From positions 1,426,001 to 1,490,000 of the forward strand of contig NZ_FOVG01000001.1 of the NCBI RefSeq assembly GCF_900115075.1: DNA of 64,000 nucleotides, written 5' to 3'. Under the pieces are notes generated by a model, which saw only the letters and a list, made by a program, of their open reading frames with translations, had not been told where the DNA came from and did no database searches. Position numbers and translations under genes: made by a program. Positions 29,328 to 40,296 of this stretch are shown here, piece by piece. The first letter of the stretch is position 1; each line of letters begins with the position of its first letter. The DNA comes from Candidatus Pantoea varia (GTDB lineage: Bacteria; Pseudomonadota; Gammaproteobacteria; Enterobacterales; Enterobacteriaceae).

Positions 29328-30584
29328 CTAATCGAGACCCAGGCTGTCGCGTAAAATCTGCAGGCGTTCATTATCGCCATCGCGGGCGGCCTGCTGAAGT
29401 GATTTGGTTGGAGCGTGTATTAAACGGTTGGTCAGCTTATGCGCCAGTTCCTGCATGACTTTCTGCGGGTCGGCACCCTGCTGCAGCGCCTGCAGCGCAC
29501 GGCCTTCCAGCTCAGCGCGGATCTCATCCGCCTGAGAACGATATTCACGGATCGTATTCACCGCGCCCTGTGAGCGCAGCCACGCCATGAATTCGCTGCT
29601 TTCCTGCACCACGATGCTTTCGGCCTGAACCGCGGCCGCTTTGCGCTGCGCCAGGTTCTGCTCGATGATCGCCTGCAGGTCATCCACGCTGTAGAGATAG
29701 GCGTTAGGCAGGTCGCCCACTTCCGGCTCTACGTCGCGCGGTACGGCAATATCCACCAGCAGCATCGGTTTGTTGCGACGCGCTTTCAGGGCGCGCTCCA
29801 TCATCCCTTTGCCGATAATCGGCAGCGGACTGGAGGTTGAGGAGATGATAATGTCGGCTTCTGCCAGACGGGCATCAATCTCCGCCAGCGTGATCACCTC
29901 AGCCCCCACTTCCGCCGCCAGCGTTTCGGCGCGCTCGCGGGTACGGTTAGCGATGATCAGATTTTTGACCTGATGTTCACGCAGATGACGCGCGACCAGC
30001 TCAATGGTTTCACCTGCGCCCACCAGCAGCACATTGACGGAGGAGAGAGATTCGAAGATTTGACGGGCCAGGGTACAGGCGGCAAACGCCACCGAGACCG
30101 CATTGGCACCGATATCGGTTTCCGTGCGCACGCGCTTGGCAACCGAGAAGGTTTTCTGGAACATGCGTTCCAGTTCACTGCTCAGCGCCTGACCGCGTGA
30201 AGAGTCGGCAAACGCTTTTTTTACCTGACCGAGGATCTGCGGTTCGCCCAGCACCAGTGAATCGAGTCCGCTGGCGACGCGCATCAGGTGGCTTACCGCC
30301 TCGTTATCCTGATGCCAGTAGAGGCTGTTGCGAACATCCTCTTCATCCAGCTGATGATAATTACATAACCAGCTCACCAGACGCGCCTGTAAGTCGGCCT
30401 GCTGCTCTACACTCAGGTAGAGTTCAGTCCGGTTACAGGTGGACAACACCACGCCGCTCTGCACCATTGGCTGTGATAACAGGCTATTTAACGCCTGCTC
30501 AAGCGTCTCCGGCCCGAACGAGACGCGTTCGCGCAGAGCAATGGGGGCTGTCTTGTGATTGATTCCGAGAGCGAGCAGCGTCAT
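29328..30584 (-). CDS. hemA: Glutamyl-tRNA reductase
   Basis: 418 residues. NADPH-dependent reduction of glutamyl-tRNA to glutamate 1-semialdehyde, the first step of tetrapyrrole synthesis; the product also feeds siroheme for the nas enzymes. Visible are the N-terminal [20 protein letters not shown], the catalytic cysteine in [26 protein letters not shown], and the NADP-binding [17 protein letters not shown]. It is the first gene of the minus-strand run and diverges from lolB. Confidence 0.97.
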   Translation of the reverse strand: MTLLALGINHKTAPIALRERVSFGPETLEQALNSLLSQPMVQSGVVLSTCNRTELYLSVEQQADLQARLVSWLCNYHQLDEEDVRNSLYWHQDNEAVSHLMRVASGLDSLVLGEPQILGQVKKAFADSSRGQALSSELERMFQKTFSVAKRVRTETDIGANAVSVAFAACTLARQIFESLSSVNVLLVGAGETIELVARHLREHQVKNLIIANRTRERAETLAAEVGAEVITLAEIDARLAEADIIISSTSSPLPIIGKGMMERALKARRNKPMLLVDIAVPRDVEPEVGDLPNAYLYSVDDLQAIIEQNLAQRKAAAVQAESIVVQESSEFMAWLRSQGAVNTIREYRSQADEIRAELEGRALQALQQGADPQKVMQELAHKLTNRLIHAPTKSLQQAARDGDNERLQILRDSLGLD

Positions 30585-30800
30585 GGTGGTTTTGGTTGGG
30601 ATGTCCCAATAATGTCAGGGTTTTGTGAGGCGCATTCTACAAGATGCGGCAGATCAAGAAAAGCCATACAAAGGCTATGACTGTAATAAGATTAACCCGA
30701 TCGTGCTCAATTTGCTGCATAACAGCATTGACGGTTAAAACCGGGACGGTTAGCGTTATCCGTTACGAATAATAAATGTGTCCGAGGAGATGACCACTTG

Positions 30801-31424
30801 ATGCTTAATTCACCACGCAATCTGTTGCGCCTTTTGCCCCTTGCCAGCGTCCTGCTGGCGGCCTGTAGCGTCAACAAACCGCAAGGCCCGGGCCCCAGCG
30901 TTACCGCGCCACAGTGGCAACAGCATCAGCAGGCGGTCTCAAAGGTCACGCACTATCAGACCCGCGGCGCCTTTGCCTACCTTTCTGACAAACAGAAAGT
31001 CTATGCCCGCTTCAACTGGCAGCAGACCGCGCCCGATCGCTATCGCCTGTTGCTGACCAATCCGCTGGGCAGCACCGAACTGCAGCTCGATGCGCAGGGC
31101 TCGGTGGTGCAGATCGTCGACAACAAGGGCAAGCGCTACGTCAGCAATGACGCGCAGAAGATGATTTCTCAGTTGACCGGCATGAACATTCCGCTGGCCA
31201 ATCTGCGTCAGTGGATGATGGGTCTGCCTGGCGATGCCACCGACTATCAGCTCAACGATAGCTACCAACTGAGCAGCCTGAACTACAGCCGCGACGGCCA
31301 GAACTGGCAGGTGTCTGTCGCGGGCTACGACAGCAAAGTCACCCCGCCGCTGCCATCCAGCCTGGAGCTGAAAGAGGGTGATCAGCGGATTAAACTGCGA
31401 ATGGACGGCTGGACCGTTCAATGA
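30801..31424 (+). CDS. lolB: Outer-membrane lipoprotein receptor LolB
   Basis: About 207 residues with a lipoprotein signal ([15 protein letters not shown], lipobox LLAAC). It accepts lipoproteins from LolA and inserts them in the outer membrane. Family segments include [35 protein letters not shown] and [20 protein letters not shown] 30801 is preferred to the TTG three bases before. It diverges from hemA and overlaps ispE by 4 bases, as in E. coli. Confidence 0.95.
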   Translation: MLNSPRNLLRLLPLASVLLAACSVNKPQGPGPSVTAPQWQQHQQAVSKVTHYQTRGAFAYLSDKQKVYARFNWQQTAPDRYRLLLTNPLGSTELQLDAQGSVVQIVDNKGKRYVSNDAQKMISQLTGMNIPLANLRQWMMGLPGDATDYQLNDSYQLSSLNYSRDGQNWQVSVAGYDSKVTPPLPSSLELKEGDQRIKLRMDGWTVQ

Positions 31425-32278
31425 TCACCCACTGGCCTGCCCCGGCAAAATTGAATCTTTTTCTCTACATCACCGGCCGTCGTCCCGACGGCTATCACAA
31501 CCTGCAGACGCTGTTTCAGTTTCTGGATTACGGTGACCAGTTGCAGATTAGCGTTAATGACAGCGATTCCGTTCAGCTGTTAACGCCGGTGGCGGGCGTC
31601 GCGGATGCAGACAACCTGATTATGCGCGCTGCGAACATGCTGAAGCAGGCAGCGCAGGATAACCATCGCCTGACTTCGCGCGCGGGTGCGCAGATCGCCA
31701 TTGAGAAACGCCTGCCCATGGGCGGCGGCCTTGGTGGCGGTTCGTCTGATGCGGCAACCGTGCTGGTGGCGCTCAATCATCTGTGGCAAACCGGCTTCAC
31801 ACCGGATGAGCTGGCGGCGATTGGCGTGAAGCTGGGCGCGGATGTGCCGGTTTTCGTGCAGGGCTTCGCGGCCTTTGCGCAGGGAGTCGGTGAACAACTT
31901 CAGCCCGCAGAGCCGGAAGAAAAGTGGTATCTTGTCGCTCATCCCGGCGTGAACATCAGTACACCAGTGGTATTCAACGACCCCGAACTGACGCGTGATA
32001 CTCCATCGCGCAGTTTATCGACGCTTTTAGCTGCACCCTTCACCAATGATTGTGAAGCAGTGGTAAGAAAACGTTTTCGTGAGGTTGATGAGCTTGTTTC
32101 CTGGCTGCTAGAATACGCGCCGTCACGCCTGACTGGCACGGGCGCTTGTGTGTTTGCTGAATTCGACACTGAGTCTGCTGCCCGTCAGGTGCTGGAGCTT
32201 GCCCCGAATGGGGTGCGCGGATTTGTAGCCCGGGGCGTAAATGTTTCGCCGCTACAGCGTACCCTGCGAGGCGATTAG
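31421..32278 (+). CDS. ispE: 4-diphosphocytidyl-2-C-methyl-D-erythritol kinase
   Basis: 285 residues. GHMP kinase of the MEP isoprenoid pathway. The N-terminal [22 protein letters not shown] and the ATP-binding [17 protein letters not shown] are diagnostic, and [12 protein letters not shown] forms motif 3. It starts with an ATGA overlap with lolB and is followed by prs, the conserved order. Confidence 0.97.
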   Translation: MITHWPAPAKLNLFLYITGRRPDGYHNLQTLFQFLDYGDQLQISVNDSDSVQLLTPVAGVADADNLIMRAANMLKQAAQDNHRLTSRAGAQIAIEKRLPMGGGLGGGSSDAATVLVALNHLWQTGFTPDELAAIGVKLGADVPVFVQGFAAFAQGVGEQLQPAEPEEKWYLVAHPGVNISTPVVFNDPELTRDTPSRSLSTLLAAPFTNDCEAVVRKRFREVDELVSWLLEYAPSRLTGTGACVFAEFDTESAARQVLELAPNGVRGFVARGVNVSPLQRTLRGD

Positions 32279-32342
32279 CGAATGCGTGACAGTGTCACCC
32301 CGTTCCGGACACTGCACGTTTCGCATCAACACACCCGTGTGA

Positions 32343-33362
<1,020 letters not shown>

Positions 33363-33372
33363 TCTTCGCGGA

Positions 33373-33397
33373 ACCGGGCCCTGTGCCCGGTTTTTTT
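33373..33397 (+). terminator. Terminator of prs
   Basis: Stem ACCGGGC/GCCCGGT (33373-33391) with a five-base loop, followed by seven T, ten bases after the prs stop. Confidence 0.92.
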
Positions 33398-33575
33398 ATG
33401 CCTGCCTGTCCTCCGATTAACGCGCTTCTTTTTCTGAGATTTCCGCGATAAATTCCCCCACAATCCCCTATTTTCAACGCCACTCACTCTTTTGCTTAAA
33501 CGCTGCGCTCACCGCTTCTGCCCGATGCCGTTAAGTGGTAATTTGCAACGCAATTTTCATAAGAACCCGGCCCTC

Positions 33576-34727
33576 ATGAACCTCGATATTTATACCTTAT
33601 TTATTTGCGAGCTTTATGTGCTGGGGTTTCTGAGCATCATTATGGTTTTTGCCTGGATCGGTTCGCAGTATGACCGCGTCCTGGGCTTCACCTGCCTGTC
33701 GCTGGTTTTTACCCTGATTTCCGTGTTCTTAAGTAGCCTGCGCAGTAGTGGTCTGCATTTTCTGCCAGTGGCAGTGGGTAATGTGTTGGTGATGCTGGCT
33801 TATGGCGGATTATTAAATGCATTTCGGCGCTTGTGCGGCAAACCCATCGGCATCCACTGGCTGCTGGGCGCCCTGCTCTGGGCACTCTGCTGCTGCTTTC
33901 CGGTGTTCTATTACAGCTTACCCAAACGAGTGCTGGTGCTTTGTCTCGCCTGCGTCGCCTATACCGCTGCACTGATTCATCTGATCTGGCTGGCGCGTGA
34001 CACGCTTAAGGCGACCTTCTGGCCGGCGCAGTTACTGCTCTGGATCCATCTGTTGTTTCATCTGGCTCGCCTGTTTCTGGACCCGGCGATTCCCAGCACG
34101 CAGCCCGGTGCGATTGGCGGATCCGACTTCTCGGTTTACGTTATCCTGGAATCGATTCTGTTTGTCATCGGCCTGACGTTTACCCTTCTCGCGATGGTCA
34201 ATGAACGGATGCAGGTCAGCTTAAAACATGCCTCCCTGCACGATCCGCTGACCAGCGTCTGGAATCGTCGTGCCCTGTTTGATGAAGCAGAGAAAATTGT
34301 GGCGCGATGCCGCCGTCAGAAGCGGCCCTTTAGCGCGATACTGTTCGATCTTGATCATTTCAAAAACATTAACGATCAGTATGGTCATCATCAGGGTGAC
34401 CAGATTTTGATCCATTTCTGCGGGGTTGTCAGAAAATTACTGCCGGTTGAAGGGCGTTTTGCGCGACTGGGCGGAGAAGAGTTTGCGGCGATAATTCCGG
34501 TAACGGCAGAGGATACAGAAGCCTGGTGTGAAGCGATCCGGCTTGCAGTCTGTGCGTCACAACCCAATGCGATTAGCTATTCGGTCAGCATTGGGTTTGC
34601 GACGGTAACGGACCATCAACAGGGGTTTGAGGATTTACTGGCGCTGGCGGATGCAGCGCTCTATCACGCCAAGGCCAGCGGCCGGAACCGCACAGCGCAG
34701 TATCCGGTCACTGCAGCACTCAGTTAA
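33576..34727 (+). CDS. Membrane-bound diguanylate cyclase
   Basis: 383 residues from ATG 33576; the frame is open from 33492 and neither start has a strong ribosome binding site. The N-terminal half has six or seven hydrophobic segments of an integral sensor. The C-terminal GGDEF domain has FDLDHFKNINDQYGHHQGD and the active-site signature GGEEF, so it should make cyclic di-GMP from GTP. The position of the RxxD inhibitory site is occupied by PVEG, so product inhibition through that site is not expected. Not assigned to a named Dgc. Confidence 0.85.
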   Translation: MNLDIYTLFICELYVLGFLSIIMVFAWIGSQYDRVLGFTCLSLVFTLISVFLSSLRSSGLHFLPVAVGNVLVMLAYGGLLNAFRRLCGKPIGIHWLLGALLWALCCCFPVFYYSLPKRVLVLCLACVAYTAALIHLIWLARDTLKATFWPAQLLLWIHLLFHLARLFLDPAIPSTQPGAIGGSDFSVYVILESILFVIGLTFTLLAMVNERMQVSLKHASLHDPLTSVWNRRALFDEAEKIVARCRRQKRPFSAILFDLDHFKNINDQYGHHQGDQILIHFCGVVRKLLPVEGRFARLGGEEFAAIIPVTAEDTEAWCEAIRLAVCASQPNAISYSVSIGFATVTDHQQGFEDLLALADAALYHAKASGRNRTAQYPVTAALS

Positions 34728-34999
34728 TGGTGTGAATTGTGCGACCGGCGGCAGCGGTTATCATAGCGACGATGCCAGTAATAACGATCTTCCACCTTTT
34801 CACGACCACTCAGCCCCGCCCCCACCAGCCACAGCAGAGCACCGATAAAGATGCCCAACATCGCACCCTGCGCCAGAAGCTGCGGCAGGTCGAGTGAGGG
34901 AAGCTGATTAATAATTGAAAAACCAACGCCCAGTACCATTGTGACTAATCCCAGTACCATCAAGCTGTTACCCGCTACGCGGCAGTGTTGATGTTTCAT
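34724..34999 (-). CDS. ychH: YchH family stress-induced membrane protein
   Basis: 91 residues from ATG 34999 (GGAGG upstream). Two membrane helices (SLMVLGLVTMVLGVGFSII and GAMLGIFIGALLWLVGA) and a basic tail ending RYYWHRRYDNRCRRS match E. coli YchH, which is also next to pth. The ORF extends upstream without a ribosome site. It is convergent with the diguanylate cyclase gene and overlaps its end by 4 bases. Confidence 0.93.
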   Translation of the reverse strand: MKHQHCRVAGNSLMVLGLVTMVLGVGFSIINQLPSLDLPQLLAQGAMLGIFIGALLWLVGAGLSGREKVEDRYYWHRRYDNRCRRSHNSHH

Positions 35000-35254
35000 G
35001 CTGCACCTCCATCCATATGAGTTAATAACCGCACACAATGTTAAGTGCCATAAGTTTAGGCAATGGATAGAAGCAACGTTGCGGACTGGATCACACATCA
35101 GCCATAAAGAAACCCCTGGTCCTGATTGCAGCCTGTTGATTCAGATGGAAAATGATTAATCACCGGTCTGAATCATTTCGGTGCTTCGGCTTTGTCATCC
35201 TGACTGTAGCGAAGTAAACTAACGCCCTTTCGCGATAACAGCAGGATAATCATT

Positions 35255-35842
35255 GTGAGCAGCATTAAACTGATTGTGGGCCTTGCCAATCCGGGCGCTG
35301 AATATGCCGCCACGCGCCACAATGCGGGTGCCTGGTATCTGGATTTACTGGCTGAGCGCCACAATCAGTCACTAAAGGAAGAAGGCAAATTCTATGGCTA
35401 CACCGCCCGCCTGGCGATAGCCGGAGAGGATGTGCGCCTGCTGGTGCCGACCACCTTTATGAACCTGAGCGGGAAAGCGGTGGCGGCGATGGCGACCTTT
35501 TATCGCATTGCACCGGAAGAGATTCTGGTGGCGCACGATGAACTCGATTTGCCGCCCGGCGTGGCGAAGTTCAAGCAGGGCGGCGGGCATGGCGGCCATA
35601 ACGGGCTGAAAGACATCATCAGCAAACTGGGCAACAACAACAATTTCCATCGGCTGCGGATCGGTATCGGTCACCCCGGCGATCGCAACAAGGTAACGGG
35701 ATTTGTGCTGGGCAAGCCGCCCGCCAGTGAGCAGAAGCTGATTGATGATGCCATTGATGAAGCGGCGCGCTGCACCGAACTGTGGCTTAAAGAGGATCGC
35801 ATTAAGGCGATGAACCGGCTGCACGCCTTCAAGCCTGCTTAA
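35255..35842 (+). CDS. pth: Peptidyl-tRNA hydrolase
   Basis: 195 residues from GTG 35255 with AGGA upstream. It releases tRNA from stalled peptidyl-tRNA. Diagnostic segments are [26 protein letters not shown] (catalytic histidine in RHN), [22 protein letters not shown] and [13 protein letters not shown]. It is followed by ychF at about 108 bases. Confidence 0.97.
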   Translation: MSSIKLIVGLANPGAEYAATRHNAGAWYLDLLAERHNQSLKEEGKFYGYTARLAIAGEDVRLLVPTTFMNLSGKAVAAMATFYRIAPEEILVAHDELDLPPGVAKFKQGGGHGGHNGLKDIISKLGNNNNFHRLRIGIGHPGDRNKVTGFVLGKPPASEQKLIDDAIDEAARCTELWLKEDRIKAMNRLHAFKPA

Positions 35843-35950
35843 ACGCCCGAATCGTCGTGATTCCGTGTATAATGCGCGAAATTTTTCAATTCTTCTCCGA
35901 CAGTCCGCCTTCTGGCGCGCTGTCCATCCAGTTATAAAGGGTATCAAACC

Positions 35951-37042
35951 ATGGGATTCAAATGCGGTATCGTGGGCCTGCCGAACGTCGGTAAATCCAC
36001 TCTGTTTAACGCGCTGACTAAAGCGGGCATCGAAGCGGCTAACTTCCCTTTCTGCACCATTGAGCCAAACACCGGTGTGGTGCCCATGCCTGACCTGCGT
36101 CTCGACCAGCTTTCTGAGATTGTTAAGCCGCAGCGCGTGGTGCCGACTACCATGGAATTCGTCGATATCGCGGGTCTGGTTAAAGGCGCGTCAAAAGGTG
36201 AAGGCCTGGGTAACCAGTTCCTGACCAACATCCGTGAAACCGAAGCGATCGGCCACGTGGTGCGCTGCTTTGAAAACGACAACATCATCCACGTGGCGGG
36301 AAAAGTGAACCCGGCTGAAGATATTGACGTGATCAACACCGAGCTGGCGCTGTCCGATCTTGAAACCTGTGAACGTGCCATTCAGCGTGTACAGAAGAAA
36401 GCCAAAGGCGGCGACAAAGATGCTAAGGCTGAACTGGCTGCGCTGGAGAAGTGCCTGCCGCATCTTTCAGAAGCGGGCATGCTGCGTTCACTGAATCTGG
36501 ATGAAGACGACAAAGCGGCAATCCGCTATCTGAGCTTCCTGACCCTGAAACCAACAATGTACATTGCTAACGTCAATGAAGATGGTTTCGAGAACAACCC
36601 GTACCTGGATCAGGTGCGTGCTATCGCAGAAGCGGAAGGTTCAGTCGTGGTGCCCGTATGCGCCGCTGTCGAGTCAGACATTGCTGAACTGGATGATGAA
36701 GACCGTGACGAGTTCATGGCAGAACTGGGACTGGAAGAGCCAGGCCTTAATCGCGTGATTCGCGCCGGTTACTCCCTGCTGAACCTGCAGACCTATTTCA
36801 CCGCTGGCGTGAAAGAAGTCCGTGCCTGGACCATCCCGGTTGGCGCGACGGCTCCACAGGCAGCCGGTAAAATCCACACCGACTTCGAGAAAGGTTTTAT
36901 CCGCGCCCAGACCATCGCGTTTGATGACTTTATCGCCTACAAGGGCGAGCAAGGTGCGAAAGAAGCCGGCAAGATGCGTTCAGAAGGTAAAGAGTACATC
37001 GTGAAAGATGGCGATGTGATGAACTTCCTGTTTAACGTCTGA
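35951..37042 (+). CDS. ychF: Redox-regulated ATPase YchF (Obg family)
   Basis: 363 residues. P-loop [15 protein letters not shown] near the N-terminus, switch region [20 protein letters not shown], and the YchF C-terminal TGS domain ([19 protein letters not shown] through [19 protein letters not shown]). It belongs to the Obg subfamily that prefers ATP. It is the last housekeeping gene before the type III island. Confidence 0.97.
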   Translation: MGFKCGIVGLPNVGKSTLFNALTKAGIEAANFPFCTIEPNTGVVPMPDLRLDQLSEIVKPQRVVPTTMEFVDIAGLVKGASKGEGLGNQFLTNIRETEAIGHVVRCFENDNIIHVAGKVNPAEDIDVINTELALSDLETCERAIQRVQKKAKGGDKDAKAELAALEKCLPHLSEAGMLRSLNLDEDDKAAIRYLSFLTLKPTMYIANVNEDGFENNPYLDQVRAIAEAEGSVVVPVCAAVESDIAELDDEDRDEFMAELGLEEPGLNRVIRAGYSLLNLQTYFTAGVKEVRAWTIPVGATAPQAAGKIHTDFEKGFIRAQTIAFDDFIAYKGEQGAKEAGKMRSEGKEYIVKDGDVMNFLFNV

Positions 37043-37098
37043 TTTAAATGTTGGCTTATGGGGTTTCACTGAACCCATGAAATCTGACAGACTCCCTA

Positions 37099-37126
37099 AA
37101 ATCCACGCCACTGCGTGGATTTTTTA
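37099..37126 (+). terminator. Terminator of ychF
   Basis: Stem ATCCACGC/GCGTGGAT (37101-37120) with a 4-base loop and a T run, about 60 bases after ychF. It marks the left border of the secretion island. Confidence 0.9.
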
Positions 37127-37236
37127 TTATGCGGTCAGGCATAAAGTCCAGGCGGACACGCCCTTCCCATTAACCGTGCTTCAAATCACCCTCAGATCGA
37201 CCCCGCCCGAGGTTTATCAGGCGGTGCCTTGAGACG

Positions 37237-37878
37237 TTATTGCACCAGGTTATGCTGCAGGGAATATTTCACGATATGGGCATTATTAGTAAATTTCATT
37301 CGCTTCATCATGCGTGATTTATAGGTACTGACCGTTTTATTACTGATGGAGAGCGCATCGGCTATCGCATTAATCGACTCCCCGTGGGCCAGCATGATCA
37401 TGATTTGCCGTTCGCGCATCGTCAGGCTCTCATGAGGCGCACGATTGTTGCTCTGGTATTCGGAGAAGATAATCTCCTGTGCCAGATCGTGATCGATATA
37501 GCGTGATCCCTGCGCCACGGTACGAATCGCATTGAGTAAAACATCCGGCGACTTGTCTTTGGTGATATAGCCCAGCGCGCCATTATTTAACACCCGCCGG
37601 GTAATTTGCGGTTCGTTATACATACTCAATACCAGAATGCGCAGTCGGGGATAAAGAGGCATCAGGCGGGTAATCAGATCTTCTCCGCTCATGCCAGGCA
37701 TCGAAATATCCAGCAGCAGCAGATCGATTTCGTGCTGACGCAGGCGCTCCAGCACCTGGCCGCTATCCGATGCTTCGCAGACCACGTCGATATTGTCATC
37801 AAGCGCAAAAATTTGCTTCAGGCCCTCGCGCATAATGGCATGATCGTCGGCAATCATCAGACGTATGCATTTACTCAT
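37237..37878 (-). CDS. hrpY: Response regulator HrpY
   Basis: 213 residues of the NarL/FixJ type. The receiver domain has the acidic pocket IADDH and the phosphoacceptor in LLLLDISMPGMSGEDL; the C-terminal LuxR-type helix-turn-helix is LTMREREIMIMLAHGESINAIADALSISNKTVSTYKSRM-like, in short pieces around residues 145-205. In Erwinia and Pantoea HrpY activates hrpS. It overlaps hrpX by 8 bases. Confidence 0.93.
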   Translation of the reverse strand: MSKCIRLMIADDHAIMREGLKQIFALDDNIDVVCEASDSGQVLERLRQHEIDLLLLDISMPGMSGEDLITRLMPLYPRLRILVLSMYNEPQITRRVLNNGALGYITKDKSPDVLLNAIRTVAQGSRYIDHDLAQEIIFSEYQSNNRAPHESLTMRERQIMIMLAHGESINAIADALSISNKTVSTYKSRMMKRMKFTNNAHIVKYSLQHNLVQ

Positions 37879-39349
37879 CGGTTAATACTCCCGGTTTTGG
37901 ACAGGATGCTACTGATTTAGCGCTTACAGAGAGAGGGAACGTCAGTTTAACCCGGGTCCCTTTTCCGGGCGTGCTATCGATGGTCGCTTCTCCATTTAGC
38001 ATGCGTCCTCGCTCCCGGATGCCGTGCAGCCCACACGTCCCATTCTTCACTCGGTTCAGATGAAATCCTTTACCGTTATCGACAACTTCGATGAACAGCG
38101 CATCCGGCTTGAGTTTGACGAAGATATAAACATTGCTGGCGCTGGCATGGCGGACGACATTGGTGAGAGACTCCTGTACCACGCGAAAGGCTGCCGTCAG
38201 CGTCGCCTCATCCAGCACCACGGTGTGTTCGTCAGGTGCCAGTAAAATGCAGCGGATACCATTGTTTTTTATAAACTGATCGCGCAACCATTCCAGCGCC
38301 GGGATTAAACCAAGATTGAGAACATTAGGCCGCAGGCGGGTCGAGACATCCCGTACCACCTGAATAGTGCTGTCCAGATGCACCATCAACTGCTGGATTT
38401 TTGCCTGCTGCGCATCGACAGGCTGATCTTTACGCATCGCCAGCAGCGACAACCCTGTGCGCAGAGCGGTTAAATGCTGGCCCAGCTCGTCATGAATATC
38501 ACGCGCCAGCTGTTTTTTTTCCGCTTCCCGCGCCCGCTCCAGATTATGAGTCAACTGCCGCAACTCCTCTTCGGTCTTGCGGATAGCGGTAATATCGCGC
38601 CCAACCGCCAGCACGCTCACTAACTCGCCGTGTAAATCATATTCCGGCACGCAGCGCACATGCAGGGTACGTTTATCCCCCTTATGCTTTACCACCAGCT
38701 CATCTTCGGCCACTTTCTCATCAACCATTGTGCGTGAGACCAGCTTAAACAGGCTCAGTCCGATCCCCCCGCGCTGCACACTTTCGGTCAGCGGCACCCG
38801 ACTGATATCGTTTTCGCTAAGATTAAACCCGCTGCGGACGGCCAGGTTGGCATAGAGGCAGCGGGTCTGCAAATCAAAACGTAAAATGAGGTCGGGAGAA
38901 TTTTCCACTACCTGATGCAGCTGTTTTTCCCGCAGTTGCTGCTGCTCTTGTTGCCGACGAATTTCATGCATATCGCGCACAATGCATAAGATATGCAGCT
39001 CACCATCCTGGTGATATCCGCTACAACTCACTTCTACGGGAAAAACGTCATGCCGGCCGGTATGATGTGAAGTGAATTGTATCCCTTCAGGGCGGGTACT
39101 GAGTTTCCACCACAGGGCAAAAACGTCATTGTCGCGCAGTTCTTTATCAATGATGTCAAAGCTGAGCTGCGAAAATGCCTCGCGGGAATATCCCGTCAAC
39201 TGGCAGGCTTTTTCGTTGACATATTTGATATGCAGCTGGCTGTCTATCAAATATATTGCATCATGAATTTTGTTTAAGGCAATATTTGATAAACCGGTGA
39301 TATTAATTTTGTGATTGTCATTCTGGTCAGATACACCCTGTAAATGCAT
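37871..39349 (-). CDS. hrpX: PAS-domain sensor histidine kinase HrpX
   Basis: 492 residues from ATG 39349, chosen because TGGAGGGAATA precedes it; the frame is open to 39409 without such a site. No membrane helix is evident, so it is a cytoplasmic sensor. Two PAS domains (about 25-135 and 145-265) precede a HisKA_3 dimerisation helix with the phosphorylated histidine in DIHDELGQHLTAL, then an HATPase domain (ESLTNVVRHASASNV, DNGKGFHL, GLHGIRERGRML). Partner of HrpY at the top of the hrp regulatory chain. Confidence 0.92.
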   Translation of the reverse strand: MHLQGVSDQNDNHKINITGLSNIALNKIHDAIYLIDSQLHIKYVNEKACQLTGYSREAFSQLSFDIIDKELRDNDVFALWWKLSTRPEGIQFTSHHTGRHDVFPVEVSCSGYHQDGELHILCIVRDMHEIRRQQEQQQLREKQLHQVVENSPDLILRFDLQTRCLYANLAVRSGFNLSENDISRVPLTESVQRGGIGLSLFKLVSRTMVDEKVAEDELVVKHKGDKRTLHVRCVPEYDLHGELVSVLAVGRDITAIRKTEEELRQLTHNLERAREAEKKQLARDIHDELGQHLTALRTGLSLLAMRKDQPVDAQQAKIQQLMVHLDSTIQVVRDVSTRLRPNVLNLGLIPALEWLRDQFIKNNGIRCILLAPDEHTVVLDEATLTAAFRVVQESLTNVVRHASASNVYIFVKLKPDALFIEVVDNGKGFHLNRVKNGTCGLHGIRERGRMLNGEATIDSTPGKGTRVKLTFPLSVSAKSVASCPKPGVLTDE

Positions 39350-39475
39350 TATTCCCTCCACGGATTTATCAAGCCGCAGAGAATAACGTTCCGACGGCAT
39401 GATAGTCATAACTCGCTAAATATTAACGAGCTGATAAGCTTAGCAGTTAAATTGCCATTTTTCGTAAGGCCCTAT

Positions 39476-40021
39476 TCAGGCGTAAATTCTCCCCTTTAAT
39501 GTTTCCCGCGCTCGTGAGAGCCGCGAGCGCACGGTGCCGACCGGGATGTCTAACTGCTGAGCGATATCCTGATAGCTACCCTCCTCTTCCACAAGGATAG
39601 AGAGCATCACCCTGACGTCTTTCGGTAAACTTTCGAGGGATGCCAGCGTATGACTCAGTAATTGCCTGTTTTCCGTCAGATCGCTGGGATCATTATCCAG
39701 CAGCAGATCGGCGATAACTTCATCATTAAGGTTATCAAACAGATAGTGGATCTGTTTTGATTTGTAGTAGTTGCGAATCAAATTAACTGCGATGCCAAAT
39801 ACCCACGTTTCCGGACGGGATGCACCACGAAACTTATGGCGGTTACACAACACTTCCAGACAGGTCATTTGCAGGATGTCATCAGCATCTTCATGGCTGG
39901 CAATACGTTTTCGAATGAAATTTAACAGCTTCTTATTATGCGTAACGAAGATCTCATCCCAGTTGACGTTAATTGCTAAGGGTGACTCTGCGACAGCGGA
40001 TACGAGTGTTGAATTCATCAT
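39476..40021 (-). CDS. hrpL: ECF sigma factor HrpL
   Basis: About 181 residues. Sigma region 2 (NFIRKRIASHEDADDILQMTCLEVL, then RGASRPETWVFGIAVNLIRN) and region 4 (LPKDVRVMLSILVEEEGSYQDIAQQLDIPVGT in part) are clear. HrpL directs RNA polymerase to the hrp boxes found in this island. The frame is open to 40093, but that extension covers the sigma-54 promoter, so the tandem ATGs at 40021/40018 after GAGAGATAAG are the true start region. Confidence 0.94.
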   Translation of the reverse strand: MMNSTLVSAVAESPLAINVNWDEIFVTHNKKLLNFIRKRIASHEDADDILQMTCLEVLCNRHKFRGASRPETWVFGIAVNLIRNYYKSKQIHYLFDNLNDEVIADLLLDNDPSDLTENRQLLSHTLASLESLPKDVRVMLSILVEEEGSYQDIAQQLDIPVGTVRSRLSRARETLKGRIYA

Positions 40022-40061
40022 TTTCTTATCTCTCTGAGTAGTAACAATTGATTGCGTTACA

Positions 40062-40078
40062 TAGCAAGAGATATGCCA
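40062..40078 (-). promoter_or_regulatory. Sigma-54 promoter of hrpL
   Basis: The minus strand reads TGGCATATCTCTTGCT: the -24 GG (40077-40076) and -12 GC (40065-40064) are separated by exactly ten bases. Transcription should start near 40052, about 30 bases before the ATG at 40021. This is the expected HrpS-dependent promoter of hrpL. Confidence 0.85.
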
Positions 40079-40236
40079 TCTGCCGCTCAACAAATAAGCC
40101 GCTGTTTATGAAAACAATTAATTCTTAATACAGAATTATCTGAGACAGTTTTTACCCTTCCTTATCGTTCAGTAATGCAAAAAATTGCACTGATTTCCTG
40201 ATGAAATTATTTCCACTTTTTTTTACTGCTTTTTTC

Positions 40237-40264
40237 GGAACCACTAAGCGTTATTTGACACAGA
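40237..40264 (+). promoter_or_regulatory. hrp box of the hrpJ operon
   Basis: GGAACC (40237-40242), 15 bases, then ACACAGA (40258-40264), against the HrpL consensus GGAACC-N15/16-CCACNNA, with one mismatch. It lies 32 bases upstream of the hrpJ start and faces it. Confidence 0.85.
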
Positions 40265-40296
40265 AAGAGAGTAATAACCATTGAGGATGGCTGGCG

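Noticed and set aside
33370..33376. GGAACC that could start an hrp box after prs
   Set aside because: It is part of the prs terminator stem; no CCACNNA lies 15 or 16 bases downstream.
40175..40195. A sigma-54-like sequence (AGTGCA...TTGC) upstream of hrpL
   Set aside because: The -24 element has GT in place of GG; the site at 40062-40078 is a full match and better spaced from the start.
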